Shown piece by piece: positions 1 to 8,849 of a stretch of DNA of 41,162 nucleotides. The DNA comes from Chloroflexota bacterium. GTDB lineage: Bacteria > Chloroflexota > Anaerolineae > Aggregatilineales > Phototrophicaceae. The position numbers and the translations under genes were made by a program. The number at the start of each line of letters is the position of its first letter. Position 1 is the stretch's first letter. Location of the stretch: positions 1 through 41,162 of the forward strand of contig JAPOOU010000162.1 in the NCBI GenBank assembly GCA_026713245.1, given 5' to 3'. The notes under the pieces were generated by a model. That model ran no database searches. It saw only the letters and a list, made by a program, of their open reading frames with translations, and was not told where the DNA came from.

Positions 1-22
1 CCCCCCCTCGCATTTGGCAGGC

Positions 23-53
23 GGCGGCGCGGCGGATATGCAGCCGCGCCGCC
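23..53. repeat. GC-rich perfect 11-bp stem-loop
   Basis: GGCGGCGCGGC (23-33) pairs perfectly with GCCGCGCCGCC (43-53) around a 9-nt loop (ggatatgca). Neither strand has a T-run after the stem, so it is not a typical intrinsic terminator. It could be the end of an upstream transcript, a structural repeat, or chance in GC-rich DNA. Confidence 0.5.
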
Positions 54-174
54 CCGGGCTGGCGCTGAGAGAATGGATAATGCGATCATAGAGCAAAGCG
101 TAGCATGTTTTAGCTGGGAAGGCGCGACTAAATGTTCGCGCAGGGCGCCCGAAACCACAAGTCGCGGCGGCGGC

Positions 175-202
175 GGGCGACCAGATTGGTCGCCCCTACA
201 TC
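175..202 (-). repeat. Dispersed hairpin repeat, copy 1
   Basis: On the minus strand this reads GATGTA followed by GGGGCGACC, a short loop (aatct) and GGTCGCCC. The stem is 8 bp and perfect. The GATGTA lead and the GGGCG-type arm recur at 31435 and 38884 with different inner stem and loop sequences, so I group the three as one dispersed hairpin family. Function is unknown; it could be a small palindromic intergenic repeat or an mRNA end. Confidence 0.6.
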
Positions 203-332
203 GCGTCCTTGCGCCGCGTTTCGCATGACAATCCTGGCATTGCCTAGTACCTCGCGCCAGCGCGGACTGCCAGCAAAGCCCGCGCCGTGTTAATATTCAG
301 TGATGTATTCGCGCTAGTAACGGAAACAGCAC

Positions 333-958
333 ATGCCCGCAGCCAAGAAACTGATCGAGGTCGCCCTGCCGCTGGAGGCCATCAACGCCGCCAGCGCGCG
401 CGAGAAATCCATCCGCCACGGCCACCCCTCGACCCTGCATCTCTGGTGGTCGCGCAAGCCACTGGCCACGACTCGTGCTGTTATCTTTGCCTCGCTGGTC
501 GACGATCCAGATGATCCAAATGCCAATCCCGATTTCGTCGAAGCCTGCAAGAAACTGAATTATGGCGCCACGTCAGAAGAGATTGCTGCGCTAAAGGAAC
601 ACGATAGAAAGAACCTGGAACGCCGCGCAAAGGGTCAAAGTCCTATCGCCCTAAAACGGAATATCCCCCAGAATGCGCGCGACGGGGTGGACAGTCCGCG
701 CATGCGGCTCTTCGACTTCATCGAGCGGCTGGTGACCTGGGAAGCGACGACGGACGACGCCATCATGGAACAGGCGCGGGAGTTGATTCGCATCGCGACA
801 AATGGGAATCCGCCGCCCCTGCTCGATCCTTTCGCCGGCGGCGGCAGCATCCCGCTGGAAGCGCAGCGCCTGGGCCTGGAAGCCCATGCCAGCGACCTCA
901 ACCCGGTGGCGGTGATGATCAACAAAGCGATGATCGAGATTCCGCCGCGCTTCGCTGG
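333..958 (+). pseudogene. DUF1156 DNA methylase, 5' fragment
   Basis: This is the N-terminal ~209 residues of a DUF1156-family adenine-specific DNA methylase. The DUF1156 block is at residues ~8-60 and includes [19 protein letters not shown]. An SAM-binding motif I ([15 protein letters not shown]) is at ~162-176, followed by an acidic DLNPVA segment. Family members are usually several times longer and carry the catalytic NPPY-type motif further on, which is missing here. After PPRFAGMP at about 957-961 the frame continues only as low-complexity Pro/Ala/Ser/Arg sequence to a stop at 1106. That tail is the wrong-frame reading of a different gene's 3' end. Such methylases are known from DISARM-like or Pgl-like defence loci with DUF499 and helicase genes, and a DUF499 fragment does lie nearby. 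I read it as a broken gene created by deletion or rearrangement, although a misassembly would look the same. Confidence 0.8.
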
Positions 959-1120
959 GATGCCGCGCCCAGCCGCAGAGCCGACCACAGCATCATCTCG
1001 CGCGAGCTGCACTTCGTCGAGATCGACGGCGCCGGCGAGATTCGCGAAGCCGGCGCGGCGCCCTACCTCGATTACCGCCCGGATGACGTTGCTTATCCAA
1101 TGCTAGTCAGGAAGGCTTAG
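959..1120 (+). pseudogene. Helicase-like 3' fragment
   Basis: In the frame starting at 959 the DNA encodes a non-random peptide: [18 protein letters not shown], then [19 protein letters not shown]. It then runs into the 3' end of the convergent restriction gene and stops at 1118-1120. From memory this resembles the extreme C-terminus of the large SNF2/DEAD-type helicases that accompany DUF1156 methylases. I cannot confirm that without a search. The recognisable piece is only ~47 codons (959 to about 1098) and is joined directly to the DUF1156 fragment upstream, so two junctions lie within 150 bp. Confidence 0.45.
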
Positions 1121-3694
1121 CTGCACTCCGCTTAGGTGTGCGCAGTCGGCGAATGTGGCAGGCGCTAGATCTTGAAAATCCTTCTGTAAGACCTTCACAT
1201 AGCGCCATTCTTGACCGGTGAGAGCGGTCGCTTGCTCCGCCCAGATCGTCGCTGAGCGGTCTTTGTTCGCCACTTCGATATCTTCGCGGCCCTTTGTTTC
1301 CACTAGATACGAAACCGCGTTTTCATCTACGACTACAAAATCGGGGTAGTAGTGGCGCAGATTGCCGCGGGAATCGGAGTAGGGGATGCTGAAGCCGAAT
1401 TGGATAGGCAACTTGCCAAACCGGGCGACATCATGTGCTTGGTCCAGGAAGCTGGCAAAGGAAACTTCATATGAATTGTCGCAGGCGACCTTATTAAACA
1501 CTGTCTTTTGGCATGACGGCGCCTCATGCGACCAAGGAAATGGACTTGCGTTTGACAGTTTGCGACCTTCGCCTACCAGCTTAGGCGCTTGCGCAACATT
1601 CAACTTTTCACGAAGTTCCGCCAAGAAAGTGTTCATCGTCGCCTCGAAGTGAGCCCGCTGGCTGATTGAATGCAATATTTCGCCGCTGTCCAGATCCACC
1701 TCGCGGCCAAAGGCATGATACTTCAGAAAGTCGCGAACTTTGGGCGCCAGCGTTGCAAACTGGCTGGGCATGCGCGCGGCTTTGGCGATGCGATCCGCAT
1801 AATATGCGACGATTTCCTGCGAATTCTGCGGCTCCCTGATACTGTAGACGCGCTCCAACTCCTGCTCAGATGTGAGGAAATCCCGGCCTTGATAGCGGAA
1901 GGTCCGCGAGTTGCCAGTGCCGGGGAGGATTGGCAGCGGCTCGTCGAGGCGCAGGTTTTCGACATCAATCGCCTCTATTTTCTCTTGCAAGCGGCCGGCG
2001 CTCTCGATTATGGGGCTAAGGCGAGGCAGTTCAATATCGTAGTCCGCCTTGTCTTCCAGCGGCTGGATGATCGTAATTTGCAGCTTGTCTTTATCGAGAT
2101 CAAAGGATTCAAATTGGATGCCTTCAGCTTCTTCCAGCGCTTCGACAAAGTTAAGAAAAGCGGGGTTGCCGATCACATCAACGCGCTCTTCATAAGACGT
2201 CGGCAGACCACGGAACATCAAGCGCAAGCCGCGTCCAATAGTCTGCTCGGGCAAGATTTTGGCTTTGGAGCTATACGAGCGCAAACCGACAATGACCGTC
2301 ACGTTCTGCACATCCCAGCCTTCGCGCAGCATCAGCACGCTGACAATGGCGTTGATGGGACTAGTGCCTTCGTCGACTTCTTTGGCGGCTTTGCGCGCGG
2401 CGTCCAAATCGCGCAGCACAATATCGCCATTGCGTTTGGTGTGGATGATTAGCGTCTTGTCCCCGGCGAAGTCGTCCGGATATTTGCGCTGCAAATAAGC
2501 GCCGACGTCGTCGGCTTCTTTGGTATCATTCATCATAATGAAGAGTAGCGGTCTCTTGCCCATAGGCGCTAATTGTTCGCGATACTCGCGCCAGCGCTCG
2601 ACGCCAGAGACGAGATAGGCTTCGTAGCGGCGGCTGGCTTCATTGCTGGGGAATTCGCCCGTATCGGTACTGCCCTTCCATGGCCGCTTGACAATACCGT
2701 CGCGGATGGCTTCTTCCAGCGGATAATCGCTGATGACCCAGGAGAAGAGCGAGCCATTTTTGTGGCGCGGCGTCGCGGTGAAATCCAACTGCCCCGCCAA
2801 ACCCGCTGCATGACCTTCATGCAAGGCGCGGATGGTTTCATTCCAGACGCTCTTTGGATCATGCGTGTGATGCGCTTCGTCATTCAGCACCATCAGAGGC
2901 GAATCGGCCCGTTCGATTATGCGTTCGCGGAAGTCAACTTCTTCGCTTAGATTGGCTGCCGGCTTCGCGCCCAGCATGGCGGTCATGATCGCCGGCTCAT
3001 CGTCTTTTTTGCGGCTTTCGCGCTCATAGAGCTGCTGGATATTGGTCAGATACATAGCGCCATCGGACGAAGCCCGCTCCGCGTCGCCGCGCATATAGAA
3101 CTGCATGTCCCAATCACTCTGGAATTCTTTCGGGATTATTGGGTCATGCTGGAAGATGTTGCCTCCCGCAAAATCGCCGCGCAACCGCTCAAAGACGATG
3201 ATATTGGGCGCGATCACGAGGAAGGTCTTGGCGTAATCCGCATCATTCTCGCGTACCGCATTGAAATACTGCCAGGCGATGGCCAGCGCCATGACTTTGG
3301 TTTTGCCGCTGCCAGTGGCCATCTTGACACAGTAGCGCGCGAAATCGTCCCAGGCGGGCATGGGCAAGCCCACGCGCTTCTCGGCCGGGATAAAGCGCAT
3401 ATAGAGATCGTAGAGCCGGCGCGTCCGCGCGACTTCGTAGACATAAATGAGACTTTCGACCGCTTCCTGCTGGGCGCAGTAATAACTGAAGGGCCGATTG
3501 TCCGCCAATTTGTGGTCGCTGTGAAACCAGAAATTCAGCAAGGTGCGCGTGGTCTGGCTGACATCGGGATAGCCCGCCTCGCGCCATTCCGCCAGCGCCG
3601 CGCGGATGGCCGGCACGGCCAGCGCCTTGGTCTCGCGCTCAATGATGAAGCTGGTTTGACCCAATTCCGGTTTTACCTTGCGCCGTGCCGTCAT
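1103..3694 (-). CDS. Type III-like restriction endonuclease, Res subunit
   Basis: 863-residue SF2 helicase-nuclease. It should use ATP to translocate on DNA and cleave sites not modified by the partner methylase. Visible motifs are Walker A MATGSGKT (~125-132), DEAHH (motif II, 272-276), DFTATP (~308), and motif [11 protein letters not shown] (~488). A C-terminal PD-(D/E)xK-like nuclease signature is PDF (~784) followed by ETKG (~799). It looks full length and intact. The start ATG (3692-3694) overlaps the stop of the mod gene by one base (TGATG on the minus strand), indicating translational coupling. It resembles the BPTD_3080-type subgroup of restriction enzymes more than classical EcoP1I Res; that subgroup name is from memory. 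Its 3' end runs into a helicase-gene remnant on the other strand. Confidence 0.88.
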   Translation of the reverse strand: MTARRKVKPELGQTSFIIERETKALAVPAIRAALAEWREAGYPDVSQTTRTLLNFWFHSDHKLADNRPFSYYCAQQEAVESLIYVYEVARTRRLYDLYMRFIPAEKRVGLPMPAWDDFARYCVKMATGSGKTKVMALAIAWQYFNAVRENDADYAKTFLVIAPNIIVFERLRGDFAGGNIFQHDPIIPKEFQSDWDMQFYMRGDAERASSDGAMYLTNIQQLYERESRKKDDEPAIMTAMLGAKPAANLSEEVDFRERIIERADSPLMVLNDEAHHTHDPKSVWNETIRALHEGHAAGLAGQLDFTATPRHKNGSLFSWVISDYPLEEAIRDGIVKRPWKGSTDTGEFPSNEASRRYEAYLVSGVERWREYREQLAPMGKRPLLFIMMNDTKEADDVGAYLQRKYPDDFAGDKTLIIHTKRNGDIVLRDLDAARKAAKEVDEGTSPINAIVSVLMLREGWDVQNVTVIVGLRSYSSKAKILPEQTIGRGLRLMFRGLPTSYEERVDVIGNPAFLNFVEALEEAEGIQFESFDLDKDKLQITIIQPLEDKADYDIELPRLSPIIESAGRLQEKIEAIDVENLRLDEPLPILPGTGNSRTFRYQGRDFLTSEQELERVYSIREPQNSQEIVAYYADRIAKAARMPSQFATLAPKVRDFLKYHAFGREVDLDSGEILHSISQRAHFEATMNTFLAELREKLNVAQAPKLVGEGRKLSNASPFPWSHEAPSCQKTVFNKVACDNSYEVSFASFLDQAHDVARFGKLPIQFGFSIPYSDSRGNLRHYYPDFVVVDENAVSYLVETKGREDIEVANKDRSATIWAEQATALTGQEWRYVKVLQKDFQDLAPATFADCAHLSGVQLSLPD

Positions 3695-5481
3695 CAGTTC
3701 ACCCTCACAGTCAGCGACTTGGTCGTGTCATTGCCCAGAATGTCAATCACCTTGACCAGCACCACATAATTGCCCGGCTCGCTGTAGGTGTGGTTGGCGC
3801 GCAGCAGAAGCGTCCGATCCTTGCGCGTTCGGTAGGTCTGCCACTGATTGTGGAAGGTATCATCGCGGTAATTGAAATCCACCGCCCAATAATCGATCCA
3901 GTCCTCCCAGAGGTTCACGGCATTCGCCACATCATCAGGCACATCATCGGGCGGCATGATGAATTCCCTCAACTCAATGCTAAGCTCGCGGCCCTTTACT
4001 GACTTGTCCACCTCGAGCGCCGCCAGCTCGAAGAACTGAATATCGCCTTGATCGACCGCTTTCTTTTCCAGCACTTCGCGCGGAATGCGCAGGAAGCGCG
4101 CGTCCACCCCCGCCTCAGCCGCGATCTGCCGCGCTGTTTCGTTCATATCCAGGGCAAAATCCCAACCCAAAATATCGACGCCGCGGAAGCCGCGCGCCAG
4201 CTGGAATTCGTTGGTGATTTGCTGAGTGTCGTCCAGCGCTACCGGGCTGTCTACGGAGCCGACATGCACCAGGCGTCCGCCCTTGACGCCGTGCAGCCAG
4301 GCGTAGCCCTCGACCATGTCTGCGTGATAAAGGTCAAGAATGAACTTGCGATAGCATAGGATTTCGGAAGCAGCGTCGTCGCCAAACTGGGCTTTCTGCC
4401 AGACCTGCCGCTCGTATTTGCCCAGATTCTGCACGACGAAAGGACGCACGTTCTCAATGCCCAGCAGGCGCTTGCGCGTCGTATGAATGGCGAAGCGGCC
4501 CAAGTCGCAGGCAATCCAGCGTCGGTTGTTTTTCTCGGCGACAGCTGCTGTCGTGCCAGAACCGCAGAAGCAGTCGAGTACGAGATCGCCTTCGTTTGAT
4601 GAGGCGCGGATGATGCGTTCGAGCAAGGCTTCTGGCTTTTGTGTCGGGTAACCCATTATTTCTGGAGAGTTCACCACAGTTTGAAAACTAGCAACGTCTG
4701 ACCATACTGATGTAGCCGGAATGCCTTTAGCTTCATCCAAGTACAGTCTACGTGTTTTCGTTATAGTCTTGTATCGACGGCCGGTCTCATCTACTCCTGA
4801 AAACCGTTTTAACTGCTTCTCATCGTAAGGCAGAAATATCTTGTTAAAGGTACATTCATCTGACTTTAAGTAGTAGAACAGAGTGTCATGTCCTCTTACC
4901 CAATTCAATGTCTGTGCTTTGAATCCTGCGGCACCGTGTAAGTGCCAGATCAATTCTCGACGGCAATTCTCTTTTCCGAACACACTGTCGAGTACTGTCT
5001 TTACATAGTGGCTGACATGGGAATCAAGATGCACATACAAACTGCCCGTTTCGGACAGAAGCTCATGCAGAAAAACAGCAGTGTCATAAAACCATGCCAA
5101 ATAACTATCTAAACCTTGTCCCCATGTATCGCGGTATGCTTTCTGCTCAATCATGCTTGCTTCTTTTGTGAACTTCTCTTCACCAACCTGCGCCTGAAAG
5201 GAAAAATCCTGACCGGTCGCAAAAGGCGGGTCAATGTAAATCAAGTCCACCTTGCCCGCGAATTCCGGCAGAAGCGACGGCAGCACATATTTCTTGTCGC
5301 CCCAGATCAGCCGGTTGCGCCACTCCGCGTCGCGTCCGGCCGCGAAGAGGTCGAGCGTTCGCTGGCGCTGCTGGGCGCTTTCGTTGACGGTTTCGACCGT
5401 TTGAAAGGGCAGAGCCACTCTTAGCGGCGCGACCCGCTTTTTGTTATTGTCGTATTTGCCATCCCAGATTAGTTCAACCAT
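3694..5481 (-). CDS. Type III-like DNA methyltransferase, Mod subunit
   Basis: 595-residue site-specific adenine methyltransferase that would protect host sites and give specificity to the adjacent Res. Motif order is beta-class: catalytic DPPF (84-87) first, then the SAM-binding LVLDCFCGSGTT (~300-311). The C-terminus (HTYSEPGNYVVLVKVIDILG) is typical of Mod proteins from these two-gene systems. I chose ATG at 5479-5481, preceded by AAAGGA at about 9 nt. A longer reading to 5823 exists, but it lies antisense to the DUF499 fragment and does not resemble Mod. The stop overlaps the res start by one base. A stretch at about 4640-5160 (roughly residues 107-280, between the two motifs) is visibly more AT-rich than its surroundings. 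That could be the exchangeable target-recognition part. Confidence 0.88.
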   Translation of the reverse strand: MVELIWDGKYDNNKKRVAPLRVALPFQTVETVNESAQQRQRTLDLFAAGRDAEWRNRLIWGDKKYVLPSLLPEFAGKVDLIYIDPPFATGQDFSFQAQVGEEKFTKEASMIEQKAYRDTWGQGLDSYLAWFYDTAVFLHELLSETGSLYVHLDSHVSHYVKTVLDSVFGKENCRRELIWHLHGAAGFKAQTLNWVRGHDTLFYYLKSDECTFNKIFLPYDEKQLKRFSGVDETGRRYKTITKTRRLYLDEAKGIPATSVWSDVASFQTVVNSPEIMGYPTQKPEALLERIIRASSNEGDLVLDCFCGSGTTAAVAEKNNRRWIACDLGRFAIHTTRKRLLGIENVRPFVVQNLGKYERQVWQKAQFGDDAASEILCYRKFILDLYHADMVEGYAWLHGVKGGRLVHVGSVDSPVALDDTQQITNEFQLARGFRGVDILGWDFALDMNETARQIAAEAGVDARFLRIPREVLEKKAVDQGDIQFFELAALEVDKSVKGRELSIELREFIMPPDDVPDDVANAVNLWEDWIDYWAVDFNYRDDTFHNQWQTYRTRKDRTLLLRANHTYSEPGNYVVLVKVIDILGNDTTKSLTVRVN

Positions 5482-5502
5482 CGGCGACGTCCTTTTCACT
5501 GA

Positions 5503-7452
5503 GTTGATAGCGTCCTCATTATAGTCCCCTCTCCCTTTGAAATCTACCCATTGCACTGGCAGGCAGGATACTTCTTTCTTCCGGCCCGCGATGCCGTGGT
5601 CAACGCCTTTCATCGCATGTATGGCGACAGCAGGTCGGATTTCCCGCCCGATGTCCCGGAAGGCGACTATCGCCGCAAAATGCGGGCTGCCTATCCGATA
5701 CATCCGGAGTTCTTTGAGCGGCTGTATGAAGACTGGTCGACGCTGGAACGCTTTCAACGGACGCGCGGCGTCCTGCGCATGATGGCGTCGGTGATCCATC
5801 AACTGTGGATCGACGGCGATCAATCGCTGATGATCATGCCCGGATCCGTCCCGATGTGGAACAAGACAGTGGAAAGCGAGATCACCAAGTATCTGCTGCC
5901 GCGCAATTACAGCCCGGTTGTCGCGGCGGATATTGACGGGACCGGTTCAAAGCCCTATCAGATCGATCAAGATGTGAAGCAGTTGGGCAAATACAGCGCC
6001 AGCCGGCGCGTGGCGCGCGCGGTCTTCATCGGCAGCTCGCCGGCAAAGCAGATACGCGGGATAGACGAAGGCCGCATCAATCTGGCGACCGTGGAGCCGG
6101 GGGAAAGAGCCGGCGTATTTGGCGACGCCTTGCGCCGCATGAGCAACCAGTTGACCTACCTGTACAACGATGGCAGGCACTACTGGTATGACACGCGCGC
6201 CACAGTCAATCGCATCGCCGAGGACCGCGCGGGGAGCATGGATGACTACCGTGTCTTGGAAGAAGCCGGGAAGCGCCTGCGGGCTCAATCATGGGACAAG
6301 GGCGCCTTGGGCAGCGCGCACGTCATGCCGGAAAGCAGCGCCGAAATCCCTGATGAGCAGAGCGTCCGCGTCGTTGTGCTGGGGCCAGAACATGCGCACA
6401 GGAACAACAGAGATGATTCCGAGGCGATGCGAACCATCGACGCAATCATGAACAGCCGCGGCAACTCGCCGCGCCATCACCGCAACATGCTGGTCTTCAT
6501 CGCGCCGGACGACGCCCGCAACGCCGAATGGTCGGCCAGCATCCGCAAGTATCTGGCATGGCAATCTATCCAGGCTGACAGAGAAGCGCTCAACCTGGAT
6601 GTTCAGCAGAGCAACCAGGTTGAGGAAGCCCTGCGGCGTGAAAGCGAGACGGTCGAAAAGCAGCTGCAAGAGACATATTGCTGGCTGGTTGTGCCGCAGC
6701 AGCCGAAGCCCAGCGACGACCTCGGTTTCGCCATAGAAAGGATTCGCGTCAGCGCGAGTTTCCTCGATGGCGCCGCGCGCAAGCTCAAGAGCAATGAGTG
6801 GCTGATTTATGGCTTGTCGCCGGAAAACCTGCTGATGGAGCTGGAACCGCTCGAGATCTGGAAAGACGCGCCGCACCTGAGCGTCAAGAAACTCTGGGAA
6901 TGGCTGACGAATTACTGTTACCTGCCGCGGCTCTTCGACCAGAGCGTGCTTGAGGCGACGATTAAGGACGGCGCCAACCGCATGTTCCCGGCCTTCGCTT
7001 ATGCTACCGGCATGGACGCGGACGGCAAGTACGCCGGTCTCACGATGGGGCGGCCATTCACGCTTTACTTTGATGACAATGCGCTGATCGTGAAGCCCGA
7101 AATCGCCCGCGCACAGATTGACGAGGTAGATCCGCCACCGCCGCCCATCATCACCGACCGGCCGACGGGTGACAAGACAATTGATCCACCGCCCGACGAC
7201 AGGCCGCCCAAACCAAAGCCCAAGAAGCGCTACTATGGCTCGGTGCAAGTCGATCCCCAGCGCGCCATGCGCGACCTCAGCCAGATCGCGGACGAGATTA
7301 TCGTACGGCTGGCTGCTATACCCGGCGCGGACGTCCGCGTCACGGTCGAAATCGAGAGCGTGCAAGGCGATGGTTTTGACGACGCCACCGTGCGCGCGAT
7401 CAGCGAAAACAGCCGCACGCTGAACTTCGATTCGCACGACTTTGAAGAATAA
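5503..7452 (+). pseudogene. DUF499 ATPase-like protein, 5'-truncated
   Basis: About 650 codons from the middle and C-terminal part of a DUF499 protein, the AAA+-like ATPase found with DUF1156 methylases and helicases in defence loci. Recognisable is the block GDYRRKMRAAYPIHPEFFER followed by YEDWSTLERFQRTRGVLRMM, which in full-length members lies several hundred residues from the start. The ATP-binding N-terminal part is absent. The open frame begins only after a stop at 5500-5502, and the best start inside is TTG 5551. A proline-rich linker (~residues 528-570 of the TTG reading) precedes a C-terminal domain with SVQVDPQRAMRDL. The lost 5' part is exactly where the divergent mod gene begins (5481), so the restriction cassette seems to have replaced it. 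The remnant itself shows no internal stop and could still be expressed as a shortened protein. Confidence 0.75.
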
Positions 7453-7468
7453 ACCTCGTGGGCCGGCC

Positions 7469-7565
7469 ATGCCCGATTCCACTGCCTATAAACAGATCGC
7501 AGCCGCCCTGACCCTGGCGCGTCGGATGCAATCGACCCAGGGCGTTGAGCGATCCACAGCAAAAA
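7469..7565 (+). pseudogene. 5' stub of an unidentified gene
   Basis: Sixteen bases after the DUF499 stop an ATG opens MPDSTAYKQIAAALTLARRM followed by ~12 plausible residues. The frame then continues only as the antisense of the GntR gene. The position fits the next gene of the old defence operon, cut off at about 7565. I do not recognise the peptide, and it could be chance sequence. Confidence 0.35.
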
Positions 7566-8249
7566 TCACTGGTCCATTTCACTCACGGCCCGCTGAAACT
7601 CGTCAATGGTTTGCTCGCAAACTTCTTCTATGTGTAGCCGCAGGACCTGCAAGGCATCACCAAGCCGATCTTGTCGGAGCAATGTCAGTATTTCGCGGTG
7701 TAATTCGAGCGCGCGCAAGGCGTCGCCTTCGCCATAAAACACGCGAAATAGCTCGATTTGATTGCGAACTTGCTCATAGATTTCGAGCAGGCGACTGTTG
7801 TCCGCGACCTCAGCGAAAATCCTGTGGAAATCTCTGTCGTAGGTAAACCAGACATCTTCGGGAATCCGCTGTTGTTTTCGTTCGCAGGCGCTTATTTGCG
7901 CTTCATTGCGTTCCTGGCTGTTCAACAGAGCGCTTTTATCGCGGCGAAAGGCCAGCTCGCAAGCCATTGATTCGAAGGCAATTCGAACTTGCGCGATTTC
8001 CACAATATCGCGCTTTGTGGGAGCTGATACGAAACTGCCTCGGTTGGGGATGATCTGGACCAAGCCCTCGTGCGAAAGTCGCTCAATGGCTTTGACTACC
8101 GGCGAGCGGCTAATGCCAAATCGCGCCGTCAATTCCGGCACATTGAGCTTCTGGCCCCAAGGAATTCGCTTATTGAGAATGTCGTCCTTGATGCGCGTGT
8201 AACACTCCGTCGTTAAGGACCCAATTTGGATTTTCTCGCTTGTCGACAT
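7566..8249 (-). CDS. GntR-family (FadR/FCD) transcriptional regulator
   Basis: 227-residue regulator, probably the repressor of operon A. The N-terminal winged helix-turn-helix is at ~10-76, with LNVPELTARFGISRSPVVKA as the recognition region and the wing GLVQIIPNRGSFV. The rest is an all-helical FCD ligand domain with typical RIAFESMACELA and HREILTLL segments. I chose ATG 8249 over the in-frame ATG at 8270 because GGAGGT lies 7 nt upstream of it. It is divergent from the cupin gene. The intergenic region between them contains a strong promoter and a perfect palindrome suited to a GntR dimer. FCD domains often bind small carboxylic acids, so an operon intermediate is a plausible inducer (inference). 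Confidence 0.9.
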   Translation of the reverse strand: MSTSEKIQIGSLTTECYTRIKDDILNKRIPWGQKLNVPELTARFGISRSPVVKAIERLSHEGLVQIIPNRGSFVSAPTKRDIVEIAQVRIAFESMACELAFRRDKSALLNSQERNEAQISACERKQQRIPEDVWFTYDRDFHRIFAEVADNSRLLEIYEQVRNQIELFRVFYGEGDALRALELHREILTLLRQDRLGDALQVLRLHIEEVCEQTIDEFQRAVSEMDQ

Positions 8250-8441
8250 TGCTATGACCTCCGGCAGCAATTGTGATCTTTCATTGGTAAATCATCAAGC
8301 GGAAGCTACCGTCCGCTAGAGCGCCCGAACCGGCCGGCCGTTATGGTTGCGCGCGCAGTACGGCTCTTGTCGCCCAGCTACCGCCGGTCTTGCATCCGCA
8401 ATGCGTCTAATGCGCGAGATATCCCGGGCAATGGCAATTGC

Positions 8442-8469
8442 TTGACATTTCCAAAATGACCAATATAAT
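8442..8469 (+). promoter_or_regulatory. Sigma70 promoter of operon A
   Basis: Perfect consensus -35 TTGACA (8442-8447) and perfect -10 TATAAT (8464-8469), separated by 16 bp. It points at the cupin gene start at 8526. Transcription would begin near 8476-8478, just before the palindrome at 8486. Confidence 0.85.
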
Positions 8470-8485
8470 CATTATAACATATTGC

Positions 8486-8501
8486 ATGTAACATGTTACA
8501 T
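8486..8501. promoter_or_regulatory. Palindromic operator, probably for the GntR regulator
   Basis: ATGTAACATGTTACAT is a perfect 16-bp palindrome located about 17 bp downstream of the -10 box, so a bound dimer would overlap the start of the transcript. Half-site arms of the TGTnACA kind are common for GntR-family proteins. The assignment to the adjacent regulator is inference from position. Confidence 0.7.
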
Positions 8502-8525
8502 ACTAGCGGCGAATCGAGTTGACCG

Positions 8526-8834
8526 ATGCGCGATCAGATTACAGTCCTTCATAATCCTTCGGACGAGCAACTTACCCAACTGGACGTATCGTCCTGGGCA
8601 ATTTGGGAGAAAGAAGCATCTGAATATCATTGGCTTTATGAGGAAAAAGAAGTCTGCTATCTGCTGGATGGCGTAGTGCAGGTAACACCGGATGACGGGC
8701 AGCCCGTCAGCTTTGGCGCAGGCGACCTGGTCACGTTTGAAGAGGGCTTGTCCTGCACCTGGAAGATTCTGGAACCGGTCCGCAAGCATTATGTTTTGGG
8801 CGAGGCCGCCGACAAATTGCCCGCGACAGGATGA
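8526..8834 (+). CDS. Cupin-domain protein (DUF861/cupin_3 type)
   Basis: 102-residue single-domain cupin. The first cupin block is around YHWLYEEKEVCYLLDGVVQV (34-53) and the second around FGAGDLVTFEEGLSCTW (72-88), ending in EPVRKHY. This pattern matches the DUF861 group, which includes ureidoglycine aminohydrolase-like proteins and many small proteins of unknown activity. The first block has a His (H35) and acidic residues that could bind metal, but the canonical HxH is not complete. It is the first gene of operon A and sits 15 bp before the first DapA-like gene. It may be a small-molecule isomerase, binding protein or sensor; the substrate is unknown. Confidence 0.8.
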   Translation: MRDQITVLHNPSDEQLTQLDVSSWAIWEKEASEYHWLYEEKEVCYLLDGVVQVTPDDGQPVSFGAGDLVTFEEGLSCTWKILEPVRKHYVLGEAADKLPATG

Positions 8835-8849
8835 ATTGAGGTCCGTAAG

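Larger units (their letters stand above)
1..332. other. Non-coding left edge with two hairpins
   Basis: I see no convincing gene here. The stretch opens with a homopolymer of seven C, then a GC-rich hairpin (23-53), and later a second hairpin (175-202) belonging to a dispersed family. The segment before the methylase start at 333 is less GC-rich near 285-330 and could hold its promoter, but I find no convincing -35/-10 pair. The upstream neighbour is outside the window. Confidence 0.5.

Noticed and set aside
5482..5823. N-terminal extension of the Mod reading frame up to 5823
   Set aside because: It is antisense to the DUF499 fragment and has no Mod-like sequence. The ATG at 5481 has its own ribosome site and begins family-like sequence.
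6289..7482. 397-codon open frame on the minus strand
   Set aside because: It is the shadow of the DUF499 frame in GC-rich DNA, is Arg/His/Val-rich without domains, and has no ribosome site.
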